64,000 nucleotides of DNA from Methylobacterium sp. DB0501 (GCF_011043735.1 NZ_JAAKGV010000018.1:124001-188000), one strand, 5' to 3'; counted from the first letter of the stretch, positions 26,232-34,776 are shown. Translations and numbers: made by a program. The notes: a model not told the origin generated them from the sequence alone.

Positions 26232-26286
26232 AATGACGAGGAGGGTGTGAATACTGTCGATCAGGTCAAACAGGCTCTGAGCGGAC

Positions 26287-26317
26287 GAAGCGTTGGCCTG
26301 CCAACGCAAGTCTGCTT
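26287..26317. repeat. Dispersed repeat block 2, copy A
   Basis: 31-bp block matching 58981-59011 at 29 of 31 positions. It contains a perfect hairpin GCGTTGG-CCTG-CCAACGC. It lies 120 bases beyond the stop of the minus-strand ggt gene. Confidence 0.75.
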
Positions 26318-26436
26318 GGCGAACGAAACGCCGCCGCACGATCGATGCGCGCCCGCTTCAAGCGGCACGGTCCTCGCCGGGGTGCCGCCCCGTGGGTGAG
26401 ATGCCGGAGGTCGTCGAGAACGGCCTTCGGCATGAT

Positions 26437-28035
26437 TCAGTGCGCCGCCACCGCCGCCGACCACGGCGATTGCACGTCGCTGCACCCTGTCGCGCCGCTC
26501 CCGTCGACCCGGATGACATTGGGACAGGCGAAGTTGATCGGCAGGACGCCGTGCTCGACCACCGTCAGCGGACCCGCCGCCGCGAGCGCGTCGCGCACCG
26601 CGTCGGGGAGCCGTGCATCCGCCGTCGTGCCGTCCGGCCCCGAGACGTCGATGCGCGGCGCATGGGCCGCCGCCTGCGGACCCATGCCGAAATCGAGGAG
26701 GAAGGCGAGGGTCTGGTAGACGCTCGCCAGGATGCGCCGCCCGCCGGAGGCGCCGGCGGCGAGACGCGGGCCGTCGCCGTCGCGCGGCGTGACGATCACC
26801 GGGCACATGTTGCAGAGCGGGCGGGCGGCGGGCGCGATCGGGTTGGCGCTGCCGGGGCGCGGATCGAACCACATCACGCCGTTGTTCATCAGGATTCCGG
26901 TCTTCGGCAGCACCACGCGGCTGCCCATCGAGGAGAGCAACGTCGTCGTCATCGACACCAGCATCCCGTCGCGATCCACGACGGTGAGGTGCGTGGTGCA
27001 GGTCTCGCCCGGCTCCCGTGCCGATCCTTGCGCCGCGCCGAGGCCCGCCAGGCGCCGTGCATAGGCCCCCCGCATCACGGTCGAGAGCCTGGCGAACCAG
27101 GCGGCGTCCGGGCCGTCGGGCGCACGCGCCGCCCCCGCCATGCCGGCGACCACCTCCGCCAGGGTCGGCGCCGCGGTGAGGCCGCCGGCGGTGTGGACGA
27201 GATGGCCGTCGCCCCAGGCGATCGTCGGCGCGTCGCGGATCACGGCGCGGCAGCTGGCCAGGTCCTCCCGGTCCACCACCCCGCCGAGGGACGCGATGTC
27301 GGCGGCCAGGTCGCGGGCGATGCCGCCCTCGTAGAAGTCCCGCAGGCCCGCTTCCGCCAGCCGCTCCAGCGTGTCGGGCAGGCGGCCCAGCGGCAGGAAG
27401 CCGGGCGCGCCCTGGTAGGGCGGCACCGGCGGCAGGCCGCCCGGCAGGTAGATCCGCGCGCTCTCCTCGTAGAGCCGCAGCACCGGGGCCGAGGATGCGA
27501 TCTTGAGGGTCGTGAACCAGTCCTGGGCGAGGCCCCGGCGGGCGAGCGCCAGGGCGGGGGCGAGGAGGCCGGCGACGGGCTCGGCCGTGCCGAACGCCTC
27601 GTGCAGGGCTGCGTAGCCGGCGACCGCGGAGGGGATGCAGAAGGAGAGCGGCCCGTGGACGTTGCGGTCGCCGACGACCTCCGGCCAGGTGAACAGGTCG
27701 CGCTTCACCGCGCCGGTCAGCGGATAATCGGCGGCGCGGGTGTTGCGGCTCGAGACGGGGCCGAAATCGACGATCCTGGCCGAGGTCGCGCCGGGCGGCA
27801 GCACCAGGGCGAAGCCGATGCCGCCGAGCCCGCTGTTCCACGGCTCCACCGCCGCGAGGGCGAAGGCGGTGGCGACGGCCGCGTCGGCGGCGTTGCCGCC
27901 GGCGGCCAGGATCGCGGCGCCCGCCTCGGCCGCCTCCCGGTTCTGGGCCACGACGAGGCCGTCCCGGCCGGAGGCGGCCGGCTTCGTCACCGTCCAGTTC
28001 TGCGTCCGGTAGGGCGCGAGGTCGTCGGCCGGCAT
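26437..28035 (-). CDS. ggt: Gamma-glutamyltransferase family protein
   Basis: 532-residue Ntn-hydrolase precursor that should cleave itself into large and small subunits. The autoprocessing threonine is T347 at the start of TTHLTVVDRDG, matching the small-subunit N-terminus of GGT; the later GSRVVLPKTGILMNNGVMWF and ASGGRRI segments are typical. It transfers or hydrolyses gamma-glutamyl groups (glutathione and related amides). No signal peptide is visible, so this copy is probably cytosolic, unlike E. coli GGT. The frame opens at 28053, but that first ATG lies upstream of a GGAGGA that is placed for ATG 28035, so I chose the latter. Confidence 0.9.
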   Translation of the reverse strand: MPADDLAPYRTQNWTVTKPAASGRDGLVVAQNREAAEAGAAILAAGGNAADAAVATAFALAAVEPWNSGLGGIGFALVLPPGATSARIVDFGPVSSRNTRAADYPLTGAVKRDLFTWPEVVGDRNVHGPLSFCIPSAVAGYAALHEAFGTAEPVAGLLAPALALARRGLAQDWFTTLKIASSAPVLRLYEESARIYLPGGLPPVPPYQGAPGFLPLGRLPDTLERLAEAGLRDFYEGGIARDLAADIASLGGVVDREDLASCRAVIRDAPTIAWGDGHLVHTAGGLTAAPTLAEVVAGMAGAARAPDGPDAAWFARLSTVMRGAYARRLAGLGAAQGSAREPGETCTTHLTVVDRDGMLVSMTTTLLSSMGSRVVLPKTGILMNNGVMWFDPRPGSANPIAPAARPLCNMCPVIVTPRDGDGPRLAAGASGGRRILASVYQTLAFLLDFGMGPQAAAHAPRIDVSGPDGTTADARLPDAVRDALAAAGPLTVVEHGVLPINFACPNVIRVDGSGATGCSDVQSPWSAAVAAH

Positions 28036-28153
28036 CCTGTCTCCTCCGGTCATCCGTCGCGGCCGAGGATGGACCGGTGGAGGCCGGCCGGCAATTCCGT
28101 CGGAGGCGCCGCCCCGGGGGGCGGTGCGGCGGCCCCGGGACGGGACCCGTGCC

Positions 28154-28666
28154 TCACGCCTCGCCGTCGGCCTCCGACTTGCGCGGGCGGCCGCGGCGGG
28201 CCGGGGTCGCGGGCGCGGCGGTCTTCGCCTCGGCCTCGGCCTTCTGGGCGGCGGCGCGCTCGCGCCGGATCTGCCCGAGGCCCAGGCTCTTAGCGAGCTC
28301 GGAGCGCTGGGCCGCGTAGGAGGCCGCGACCATCGGGTAGTCGAAGGGCAGGCCGAACTTCTGGCGGTATTCGTCCGGCGTGTAGCCGCGCGTCGTGAGG
28401 TGCCGCTTCAGGCTCTTGTACGGCTTGCCGTCGAGGAAGCTCGTGATGTGGTCCGGCGTCACGGACTTCCGGATCTGCGCCGCAGTGACCTTGTGGTCCT
28501 CCTCCGGCACGGTCGCCGGCTGGCCGAGCCCGGTCAGCGAGGCGTGCACGGACGCGATCAGCTCGGACAGGTCCGCTGCGCGCACGTTGTTGTTGGAGAC
28601 GTAGGCGCTAACGATATCACTCGTCAGCTCGATCAGAGGGGAGGTGAGGGAGGCTTGCTCGTCCAT
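28154..28666 (-). CDS. MucR/Ros-family regulator lacking the zinc ligands
   Basis: 170-residue transcription factor. The family core is unmistakable: KSVTPDHITSFLDGKPYKSL, then KRHLTTRGYTPDEYRQKFGL and DYPMVAASYA. Compared with Ros (C79, C82, H92, H97) the two cysteines are S76 and D79, the first His is kept (H89), and the second is Arg/Gly. It should therefore fold without zinc, as shown for some Mesorhizobium Ml proteins. The C-terminal tail carries RRGRPRKSE, an AT-hook-like patch. MucR proteins are global regulators of surface polysaccharide, motility and symbiosis genes. GGAAGAG precedes ATG 28666. Confidence 0.92.
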   Translation of the reverse strand: MDEQASLTSPLIELTSDIVSAYVSNNNVRAADLSELIASVHASLTGLGQPATVPEEDHKVTAAQIRKSVTPDHITSFLDGKPYKSLKRHLTTRGYTPDEYRQKFGLPFDYPMVAASYAAQRSELAKSLGLGQIRRERAAAQKAEAEAKTAAPATPARRGRPRKSEADGEA

Positions 28667-28986
28667 TTTCTCTTCCGATTACCAACCGCTCCCGTGATGG
28701 GCGCCAGTCCTTCCAAGGTCAACCGGCATGATTGAGCAACCCGCACATAAAATCGCCCAGACGCCCGACAAGGCGCGGGAACCCACCGTGAGACACGGGC
28801 AACCTCGGCGTTAGCGGGTCGAAAATACTGCGCGATAGCATCCTGGATACCAGGGCAGCCGGCGGTCCCGCGCGGAACCGCCGGGCGGCGGGCGCGCATC
28901 CTCTGCGGCCACGCTCGAACCGATTCCCGCGTCGGCCGTTCGCTCGCGGGGGCCTCGTGCGACGTAGCCATCCGGGAGCGGGAATC
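28667..28986. other. Intergenic region upstream of the MucR gene
   Basis: 320 bases with no gene seen. MucR proteins usually repress themselves by binding several AT-rich sites; short AT patches occur here (ACATAAAAT near 28744, GAAAATACT near 28820), but no strict consensus can be named. A GC-rich stem (GCGGTCCCGCGCGGAACCGC) lies at about 28861-28881. Confidence 0.4.
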
Positions 28987-29184
28987 ATGGAGTTCGGACG
29001 CAAGGCAGGCCGCTTCGGGCGCGTCGTCGAGGTCGGGGTACGCGGGCAGGCCCGCTACGCCCGCATGGCGAGCGGCGAGACGATCTGGTGGGGCTCGGAG
29101 GAGGACGTGCCGGATCAGGTGGCCCTGGCCGCCGCGCACGCGGCGACGGAGCGCGAGCGCGAGCGCGGGCGGGCGACGGCGTGA
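28987..29184 (+). CDS. Small hypothetical protein, 65 aa
   Basis: Frame of 65 residues starting MEFGRKAGRFGRVVEVGVRG. It has a basic, glycine-rich N-terminus that may form a small beta sheet, a conserved-looking ETIWWGSEEDVP segment and a charged helical tail (ERERERGR). A GGGAGCGGGA lies before ATG 28987. Alternative upstream starts exist at 28957. I do not recognise the family. Codon use looks coding (GC at third positions), so it is probably real but unproven. Confidence 0.5.
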   Translation: MEFGRKAGRFGRVVEVGVRGQARYARMASGETIWWGSEEDVPDQVALAAAHAATERERERGRATA

Positions 29185-29335
29185 GCGGAGAGGGGAGGGC
29201 GGCCCGGCGAGGCCTCGGTGACGGATCGCGTGGGATTCCCCCTCCCGGGAGACGGGATCCCGCGATATCCCGTCGGTGGGCATCGTCGCGACACGAACGG
29301 TGCACGAGACGAACGCTGCAACGGGAGGAAACGCC

Positions 29336-29644
29336 TTGATCCACGTTCTCGCCATCATCACCACCAAGCCCGGAATGCGGGACACCGTGCTCGACGCCTT
29401 CCGGGCGAACGTGCCGGCCGTCCACGCCGAGGACGGCTGCATCGAGTACGGCGCGGCGATCGACACCGAGGGCGCCGGGCCGATCCAGGCGGCGCTCGGG
29501 CCGGACACCTTCGTGGTGGTCGAGAAATGGGCGAGCCTCGACGCCCTCAAAGCGCACGCGGCAGCGCCCCACATGGCGGCCTACGGCGCCAGGACCAAGG
29601 ACCACGTCGTCTCCCGGACGATCCACGTCCTGTCGCCGGCCTGA
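29336..29644 (+). CDS. Antibiotic biosynthesis monooxygenase-domain (ABM) protein
   Basis: 102-residue dimeric alpha+beta barrel protein of the YgiN/ABM type. It has the family pattern of strand HVLAIITTKPGM, helix VLDAFRANVPAVHAEDGC, strand IEYGAAID, then VVEKWASLDALKAHAAAPH, and HVLSPA at the end. Relatives include quinol monooxygenase and heme-degrading enzymes, but many have no known role. The frame extends upstream to 29276; GGGAGGA at 29323-29329 points to TTG 29336, where the conserved fold begins. It is convergent with the next minus operon, 16 bases away. Confidence 0.83.
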   Translation: MIHVLAIITTKPGMRDTVLDAFRANVPAVHAEDGCIEYGAAIDTEGAGPIQAALGPDTFVVVEKWASLDALKAHAAAPHMAAYGARTKDHVVSRTIHVLSPA

Positions 29645-29660
29645 GCGGGAGCGGGCGCCC

Positions 29661-30566
29661 TCACTCCTTGGGCGCCCGGACCGCGACGCCGAGCATCGCC
29701 TCGAAGGGCAGCACCATCGCGCCCTTGTCGCGGTCGCCGTGGCCGGCGCGCAAGGCCATCTGGTAGGTCGTCGTGGCGGCGGCCGTCACCGGCAGGGGGA
29801 AGCCGCGCGCCACCGAGACGTCCGCCGCGCTGACCAGGTCCTTGTAGGCCTTGCCCAGCGGATAGCCCTCGTCGAAGGCGCCCTGCAGGATCCGCGGCAC
29901 GAAGTATTGCGAGGCGTAGCTGCGGCTCGTGCCGGTCGTCACCACGCGCCCCAGCCGCTCCGGATCGAGCCCCATCGCCACCGCCATCGGCAGCACCTCG
30001 GCGAGCGCCGCGATGTTGATGTCGTAGATCACGTTGTTGACGGTCTTGGTCAGCTGGCCGCTGCCGAGCGGCCCCATATGCAGCACCTCGGCGCCGATCC
30101 GGTCGAGGAGCGGCTTCATCGCCGCGAAGGTTTGGTGCGTGCCCCCGCACATCACCGTGAGCGTCCCGGCCTCGGCGCCGGCGGGGGCGCCGGAGACCGG
30201 CGCGTCGAGGAACGGGAAGCCCGCGTCCTCCAGCGCCCGGCCGATCCGCACCGCCTGGCCGTGCGCGATGGTGCTGAGATCGATCACCGTCGCGCCGGGC
30301 GCGAGACGGTCCTTGAGCCCGTCGGGGCCGAACAGCACGCTCTCGACCACGTCGCCGTCGGGCAGGCACAGGATCAGCACCTCGGCGCCCGCGACCGCGT
30401 TCCTGTCGGTCGTGACGGCGATGCCGGGCTCGGCGAGGCCCGCGACGCGGCCCGGATCGGCGTCGACCGCCACGATCGTCTCGGTGCCGGCGCCCTTGCG
30501 GGCGAGGTTGAGGACGATCGGCCATCCCATCTGGCCGAGCCCCATGACGGCGATGCGGCGGCTCAT
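29661..30566 (-). CDS. NAD(P)-dependent beta-hydroxyacid dehydrogenase (HIBADH family)
   Basis: 301 residues. Rossmann motif VMGLGQMGWPI at the N-terminus, the substrate segment DAPVSGAPAGAEAGTL at 121-136, and catalytic K174 in GSGQLTKTVNN. The all-helical C-terminal domain completes the 3-hydroxyisobutyrate/tartronate-semialdehyde reductase fold. The exact hydroxyacid is not readable. It starts at ATG 30566 and overlaps the preceding gene's stop by 4 bases (ATGA), so the two form an operon, probably for a small aromatic or branched acid. Confidence 0.88.
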   Translation of the reverse strand: MSRRIAVMGLGQMGWPIVLNLARKGAGTETIVAVDADPGRVAGLAEPGIAVTTDRNAVAGAEVLILCLPDGDVVESVLFGPDGLKDRLAPGATVIDLSTIAHGQAVRIGRALEDAGFPFLDAPVSGAPAGAEAGTLTVMCGGTHQTFAAMKPLLDRIGAEVLHMGPLGSGQLTKTVNNVIYDINIAALAEVLPMAVAMGLDPERLGRVVTTGTSRSYASQYFVPRILQGAFDEGYPLGKAYKDLVSAADVSVARGFPLPVTAAATTTYQMALRAGHGDRDKGAMVLPFEAMLGVAVRAPKE

Positions 30567-31099
30567 CGGGCGGGGTCCTTGTCGTCGGCGGAATCGATCC
30601 CGATCGCCTCGAGGAAGCGCGACACCATGTTGTAGGCGCCGACCGTGGCGGTGAGCTCGACGATCGCCCGCGGGTCGAGATGCTCGCGCAAGGACGCGAA
30701 GACCGCGGGCGCGACGTGGATCGTCTTCGTCATCGCGTCGCAATAGGCGAGCACCGCGCGCTCGCGCGGCGCGAAGACGTCCGAGGCCTCCCAGTCCGGC
30801 AACGCGTCGAGCTGCGCCTGGGCGACGCCCTCGCGCAGCGCAATCGGCACGTGCTGCTCGGCCTCGTAGCGGGCGCCGTTCAGATGCGCGACCTGGACGA
30901 TCACCAGTTCGCGCAGCGCGCCCGGCAGCTCGCAGCGCTGGCGGATCGCCGTCAGGAAGGCCAGCCAGCCCTCGGCGACGGGCGGGCTGTGCAGCAGCAT
31001 GGCGTAGAGATGCAGGATCTCGCCGCGCTCGGCGACGATGCGCTCGGCGAGCGCCGCCGTCTCCGGCCGGGCCGGATCGGCATAGGGAATACGAGCCAC
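30563..31099 (-). CDS. Carboxymuconolactone decarboxylase family protein
   Basis: 178-residue AhpD-like helical protein. The conserved block LRELVIVQVAHLNGARYEAEQH (split around residue 65-85) has the Glu and His of decarboxylase-type members but not the CxxC of AhpD peroxidases, favouring a lactone decarboxylase or isomerase-like role rather than peroxide reduction. Its stop overlaps the start of the dehydrogenase. The physiological substrate is unknown. Confidence 0.85.
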   Translation of the reverse strand: MARIPYADPARPETAALAERIVAERGEILHLYAMLLHSPPVAEGWLAFLTAIRQRCELPGALRELVIVQVAHLNGARYEAEQHVPIALREGVAQAQLDALPDWEASDVFAPRERAVLAYCDAMTKTIHVAPAVFASLREHLDPRAIVELTATVGAYNMVSRFLEAIGIDSADDKDPAR

Positions 31100-31147
31100 G
31101 ATTCGGGGGTCTCCTTGCAGGGATCTCTTCGGCGGATCGGACCGGGG

Positions 31148-32131
31148 CTATTTCAGCGCCTCCTGCAGGAACCCCACCACGGCCGCCCTCGCCTCCGCCG
31201 TGGTCTGCGGGTTGTGGCCGGTATGGGCGCCGGTGGCGACGCACGGATCCTTGAGGCTGTAGGCCTCGCCGGTCGCGGCGTTCACGATCGTGCCGCCCGG
31301 CCCTTCCTTGAGCCGGCAATTGCGCGTGCTCTGCGCCTTCGGCACGTCGACGAGCGGCGGGCTCGTCGGGGTGTCGAAGCTGTGCTGCGAGTCCGGATAC
31401 TCGGTCAGGGTCACGTCGGCCCCCGCCTGCCTGAGCCGCGCCGCGTAGTCCCGGCACGGGCCGATGCTGACGTAATCGTCGCTGATGCCGTGGAACAGCC
31501 GGATGGGCGCCGGGCCGACCTTGGTGTCGCCGTCATAGGTCACGTTGCAGGGCGTGTAGAACCCGATATGGGCCGCGAAGCGGTGGGGACCGCCATAGGC
31601 GGCCTGGAACCGCGCGGCGGCCGAGTAGACCGAGGCGACCGCGCCCTTCGAGAAGCCCATCACGGCGATGCGGTCGGGCTTCACCCGCGGATGGGCGGCC
31701 AGGAGGTCCAGCGCCCGGTAGGCGTCGACCATCATCGCCAGGGAGCTCAGCTGGTCCTGGTTCTCGACGGTGCTGACGATGCCGCGTCCGGTGAACGTGT
31801 CGAGGATGAAGGCGCCGAGGCCCGCCTCGTTGAGCACCCGCGCCCAGGCATCGGCGCCGGAGCTGATCCCGCCGGAGCCGTGGACCAGGACGACCACCGG
31901 CACCTTCGCGGGCGCGCCGACCGGCAGCCGCAACTCGCCGCCGAGCAGCACCTCGCGCCCCGGCGCCCCGCCGCGCAGGAATTCCTCCCCGGTCAGGGTC
32001 CGGCTCCTGACCGCATGGACCTCGATCCGCCCCGGCAGGGGCGAGGCGGCCTGGGCGGCCGGCGCCGCGGCGGCGCAACCGGCCAGAAGGGCGGCCCGCG
32101 CGAGGGCCATGGGCGTGATCGAGACCCGCAT
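31148..32131 (-). CDS. Exported dienelactone hydrolase-like alpha/beta-hydrolase
   Basis: 327 residues. The N-terminus is a signal sequence with a lipobox LAGC (C19), so it may be a lipoprotein; alternatively cleavage after AQA at 28. The alpha/beta core has the oxyanion loop VLVHGSGGISSG, nucleophile S161 in GFSKGA, an acidic residue in SDDYVS and the His in DSQHSFD. Four or more cysteines in the C-terminal half could form disulfides. GGAGG precedes ATG 32131; the frame itself extends to 32188. The divergent LysR gene starts 128 bases away and may control it. Confidence 0.83.
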   Translation of the reverse strand: MRVSITPMALARAALLAGCAAAAPAAQAASPLPGRIEVHAVRSRTLTGEEFLRGGAPGREVLLGGELRLPVGAPAKVPVVVLVHGSGGISSGADAWARVLNEAGLGAFILDTFTGRGIVSTVENQDQLSSLAMMVDAYRALDLLAAHPRVKPDRIAVMGFSKGAVASVYSAAARFQAAYGGPHRFAAHIGFYTPCNVTYDGDTKVGPAPIRLFHGISDDYVSIGPCRDYAARLRQAGADVTLTEYPDSQHSFDTPTSPPLVDVPKAQSTRNCRLKEGPGGTIVNAATGEAYSLKDPCVATGAHTGHNPQTTAEARAAVVGFLQEALK

Positions 32132-32259
32132 CGTATCCTCCCGGCAGCGAACTTCTTGTGAGCGCTTTTCGTCCGGCCCAGCTTGCATTGCGGCGCGGGC
32201 GCGTCAACGACGGAGGGGGGCGGCTCAACGACCATTCCTCCCCATCCCGGACCTCTCCC

Positions 32260-33186
32260 ATGTCCACCCCCACCCTGAAGCAGATCCGCTTCTTCGTCGC
32301 CGCGGTGGATTGGGGCAGCCTGTCCCGGGCTGCGGCGCATCTCAACGTGGCGCAGCCGGCGCTGAGCCAGCAGATCGCCCAGCTCGAAGCCACCTTGAGG
32401 AACCCGCTCCTCAGCCGCACGGCGCGGGGCGTGCATCCGACCGAGGCGGGCCAGCGCTTCTACCGCCATGCCCGCACGATCCTGCGCCAGGTCGACGGGG
32501 CGGTCGCCGACCTCACCGGGCCGGAGCCGGTGATCGGCCGGGTGGCGATCGGGCTGCCGACCAGCGTCTCGACCCTGCTGGCCTACCCGCTGCTCGGCCG
32601 GATCCTGCGCGACTATCCGGGCATCCGGCCGGAACTGTTCGAGAGCCTGTCGGGCTACCTGCACGAACTGATCGCCCAGCGCCGGCTCGAACTGGCGATC
32701 CTTTACCGCGACCGTTCCGGGCCGGGGCTGACCGTGCAGCCGGTGCTGCGCGAGGAACTCTTCCTCGTGACCAGGGCGGACCCGGACGCCCCCGCCACCA
32801 TCACCATGCGGGAGGTCGCGAGCCTGCCCCTGGTGATGCCGAGCCCGACCCACACCCTGCGCACGATGGTGGAGGCGGCCTTCGCCCGCGAGGGCCTGTC
32901 GCTCACCGTGATCGCCGACGTCGACAGCCTGCCGACCATGCGCCGCATCGCCGCCTCGGGGCTGGCCGCCGCCATCCTGCCGATCTCGGGGCTCTCGGGG
33001 CTCGACGAGGCGGCCCGGCCGGGGATGATCCGCATCGTCGAGCCGACGATCACCCGTCCGCTGGGCCTGTGCTACGCCGCCGACCAACCCCTCGCCGGCC
33101 CCGCCGCCCTCGTCGCCGACCTGATGGTGGCGGAGATGCGCCGGCTCGTCGAGGACGGCGCCTGGGGCAACGCGGTTCTCGTGTGA
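32260..33186 (+). CDS. LysR-family regulator (Nac/CynR-like)
   Basis: 308 residues. HTH at the N-terminus (LKQIRFFVAAVDWGSLSRAA, AQPALSQQIAQLE), followed by the effector-binding domain with a conserved hydrophobic core. The pattern PALSQQI and RTARGVHPTEAG resembles the Nac/CbbR-like group. An upstream in-frame start at 32158 would add residues without homology, so ATG 32260 is preferred. It is divergent from the exported hydrolase and convergent with the isochorismatase genes. Confidence 0.88.
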   Translation: MSTPTLKQIRFFVAAVDWGSLSRAAAHLNVAQPALSQQIAQLEATLRNPLLSRTARGVHPTEAGQRFYRHARTILRQVDGAVADLTGPEPVIGRVAIGLPTSVSTLLAYPLLGRILRDYPGIRPELFESLSGYLHELIAQRRLELAILYRDRSGPGLTVQPVLREELFLVTRADPDAPATITMREVASLPLVMPSPTHTLRTMVEAAFAREGLSLTVIADVDSLPTMRRIAASGLAAAILPISGLSGLDEAARPGMIRIVEPTITRPLGLCYAADQPLAGPAALVADLMVAEMRRLVEDGAWGNAVLV

Positions 33187-33188
33187 GA

Positions 33189-33218
33189 CGACGTCCGGAC
33201 GATCCCTTCCGGACGTCG
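33189..33218. terminator. Strong hairpin after the lysR stop
   Basis: Perfect 11-bp arms CGACGTCCGGA and TCCGGACGTCG around an 8-base loop, starting two bases after the lysR stop. There is no T run, so it may slow polymerase or stabilise RNA ends rather than be a classical intrinsic terminator. A second perfect 14-bp palindrome, GAGGGACGTCCCTC at 33356-33369, abuts the stop of the convergent gene. Confidence 0.5.
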
Positions 33219-33371
33219 CCTCACCGGCCCGCGCGGCAGAGGGGAGCCGGCGCTCGATTTCGAGGGATTCTACGCCGGACAGCTCCGCGCGGGCGGAAGG
33301 AGAAGAGACCCCCGCGCCTCGGACCGATCCGCGAACGCATCGGTCGACGGGGGTCGAGGGACGTCCCTCCC

Positions 33372-33938
33372 TCACCCCATCAACCGCACCAACGCCCCCA
33401 TCGCCGCCTGCCCTTCCCGCGTCTCGAACGTGTCGGCGAACCGGGTGGCGAAGCTCGCGACCGAACTCGTGATCCCGCCCGCCGCCTCGATCTCCCGCAG
33501 GGCCGCCGCCTCGGTGCGGTCGGAGAAGCCGCCGCTCGCGTCGAGGAGCACGTGCACGTCGAGGCCTGCCGCCCGGGCCGCGAGGGCGGCGTGGAGGACC
33601 ACCACCTCGCTCGCCACCCCGGCGATCGCCAGGACGCGCCGGCCGGTGCCCAGGAGCGCCTCGCGGCTGGGAGCGTGGGCGAAGACCGCGGGACCGCCGC
33701 GCGTCAGGACCGGGATGTCCGGCAGGACGGCGGTGATCTCGGCGATCGGCCGGGGATCGTCGGTGCCGAACGGCACCACCGAGGCGAAGGCCGGCAGGCC
33801 GAGGTCGCGGGCGACGCCCGCGAGCGCCCCGGCCGACTTGCGCAAGCGCGCCTCGTCGGTGGTGGCGGCGTGGCCGACGATGCTGTCCTGGAGGTCGGCG
33901 AAGAGCACGGCGACGTCGGCGGGAACGAGCTGGGGCAT
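33372..33938 (-). CDS. Isochorismatase-like protein without the catalytic cysteine
   Basis: 188 residues of the cysteine-hydrolase (YcaC-like) fold. The nucleophile-activating Asp is kept (D15 in LFADLQDS), but where YcaC has T-E-V-C-V this protein has S110-E111-V112-V113-V114, so the catalytic Cys is Val, and the usual Lys is not apparent in LTRGGPAVFAH. It is therefore unlikely to be an amidase of the normal mechanism. It follows an intact paralogue by 121 bases on the same strand. GGAAGA precedes ATG 33938; the frame extends to 34013. Confidence 0.8.
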   Translation of the reverse strand: MPQLVPADVAVLFADLQDSIVGHAATTDEARLRKSAGALAGVARDLGLPAFASVVPFGTDDPRPIAEITAVLPDIPVLTRGGPAVFAHAPSREALLGTGRRVLAIAGVASEVVVLHAALAARAAGLDVHVLLDASGGFSDRTEAAALREIEAAGGITSSVASFATRFADTFETREGQAAMGALVRLMG

Positions 33939-34059
33939 GGGATCTTCCGTGCTGGGCGGCGCGAGCGCGCCGGCAATGTGCCTCGAAGCCGCCGCGGGGC
34001 GCCCCGGTTCCATCGGGCCGGCCCCGGGAGCGGGGCGCCCCCGGGGCCGGCTCTTCGGC

Positions 34060-34749
34060 TCACGCCGCGGCGCGGGCGCCCGGTGCGCCGGCGATCTCGC
34101 GCAGCACCTCCTCGGTGTCGGCGACGCGGCCCCACAGGCGGGAGAAGCCGCGCAGGGTCGCCTCCTGCATCGCTTCGCTGCAGGTGCCGGTGGCGTCCGA
34201 CACCATCACCACCCCGAAGCCCCGGTCCGAGGCCTCCCGCGCGGTGGTCTCGACGCAGTTGTTGGTCGAGACCCCGGTGACGACGATCGTCTCGATGCCG
34301 AGCGAGCGCAGCACGCCCTCGATGCCCGTCGACGCGAAGGCGCCCTGGGTGCGCTTGTTGATCACGAGCTCGCCGGGACGCGGCTTGAGGGCGTCGACGA
34401 TCTCATGCTCCCGGGTGCCGACCGTGTTGTTGGTGGCTCGAAAGAACGCCGCGGTGCTCGGCGGCGCGTCGGAGAAGTCCGGCAGCTCGCAGCCGAGGGT
34501 GACGTGGACGATTCGCGCGCCGGCCTGCCGGAAGCCGTCGAGCAGCCGGCGCGTGTTGGGCACCACCACCTGCTCGACGCGGTCGAACCGGTAGGCGGCT
34601 TCGTGCAGCCGTCCCTCGCGGGAAAGCAGCGCGCCGAGGCCGTGGTCGCGGCTGCCGGAGGCGTATTGCAGATCGACCGGGACCAGGGCGGTGCGGCGCG
34701 GATCGATGGCGACCTTGCGGGTGAAGAGATCGACGTAGGAGGGATGCAT
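34060..34749 (-). CDS. Isochorismatase-family cysteine hydrolase
   Basis: 229 residues with a complete triad: D26 (VPVDLQYASG), K132 (INKRTQGAF) and C165 (STNNCVETTAREA). The cis-peptide segment GVSTNNC is typical. Relatives hydrolyse C-N bonds (N-carbamoylsarcosine, biuret, maleamate, nicotinamide) or isochorismate. In an operon with a permease and CoA-transferases, an amide or ureido intermediate is the likeliest substrate (inference). It lies 27 bases after the MFS gene. Confidence 0.88.
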   Translation of the reverse strand: MHPSYVDLFTRKVAIDPRRTALVPVDLQYASGSRDHGLGALLSREGRLHEAAYRFDRVEQVVVPNTRRLLDGFRQAGARIVHVTLGCELPDFSDAPPSTAAFFRATNNTVGTREHEIVDALKPRPGELVINKRTQGAFASTGIEGVLRSLGIETIVVTGVSTNNCVETTAREASDRGFGVVMVSDATGTCSEAMQEATLRGFSRLWGRVADTEEVLREIAGAPGARAAA

Positions 34750-34776
34750 GGGGAATATCTCCTGGAAGGAACCGGG

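Larger units (their letters stand above)
25946..26436. other. Intergenic region filled with repeats
   Basis: No gene seen in these 491 bases. The left part (about 26000-26100) is AT-rich. Three repeat blocks occupy most of the rest and are listed separately: a 30-bp dispersed block, a large palindrome and a 31-bp palindromic block. The 10-mer GTCTCTAGGT at 25990-25999 recurs at 57088-57097. Confidence 0.6.

Noticed and set aside
26023-26317. CRISPR array
   Set aside because: Only two copies of each block, unequal spacing, and hairpin structure of REP type; no cas genes anywhere in the window.
29276-29335. Upstream extension of the ABM protein
   Set aside because: The added 20 residues have no homology pattern and the good Shine-Dalgarno sequence points to TTG 29336.
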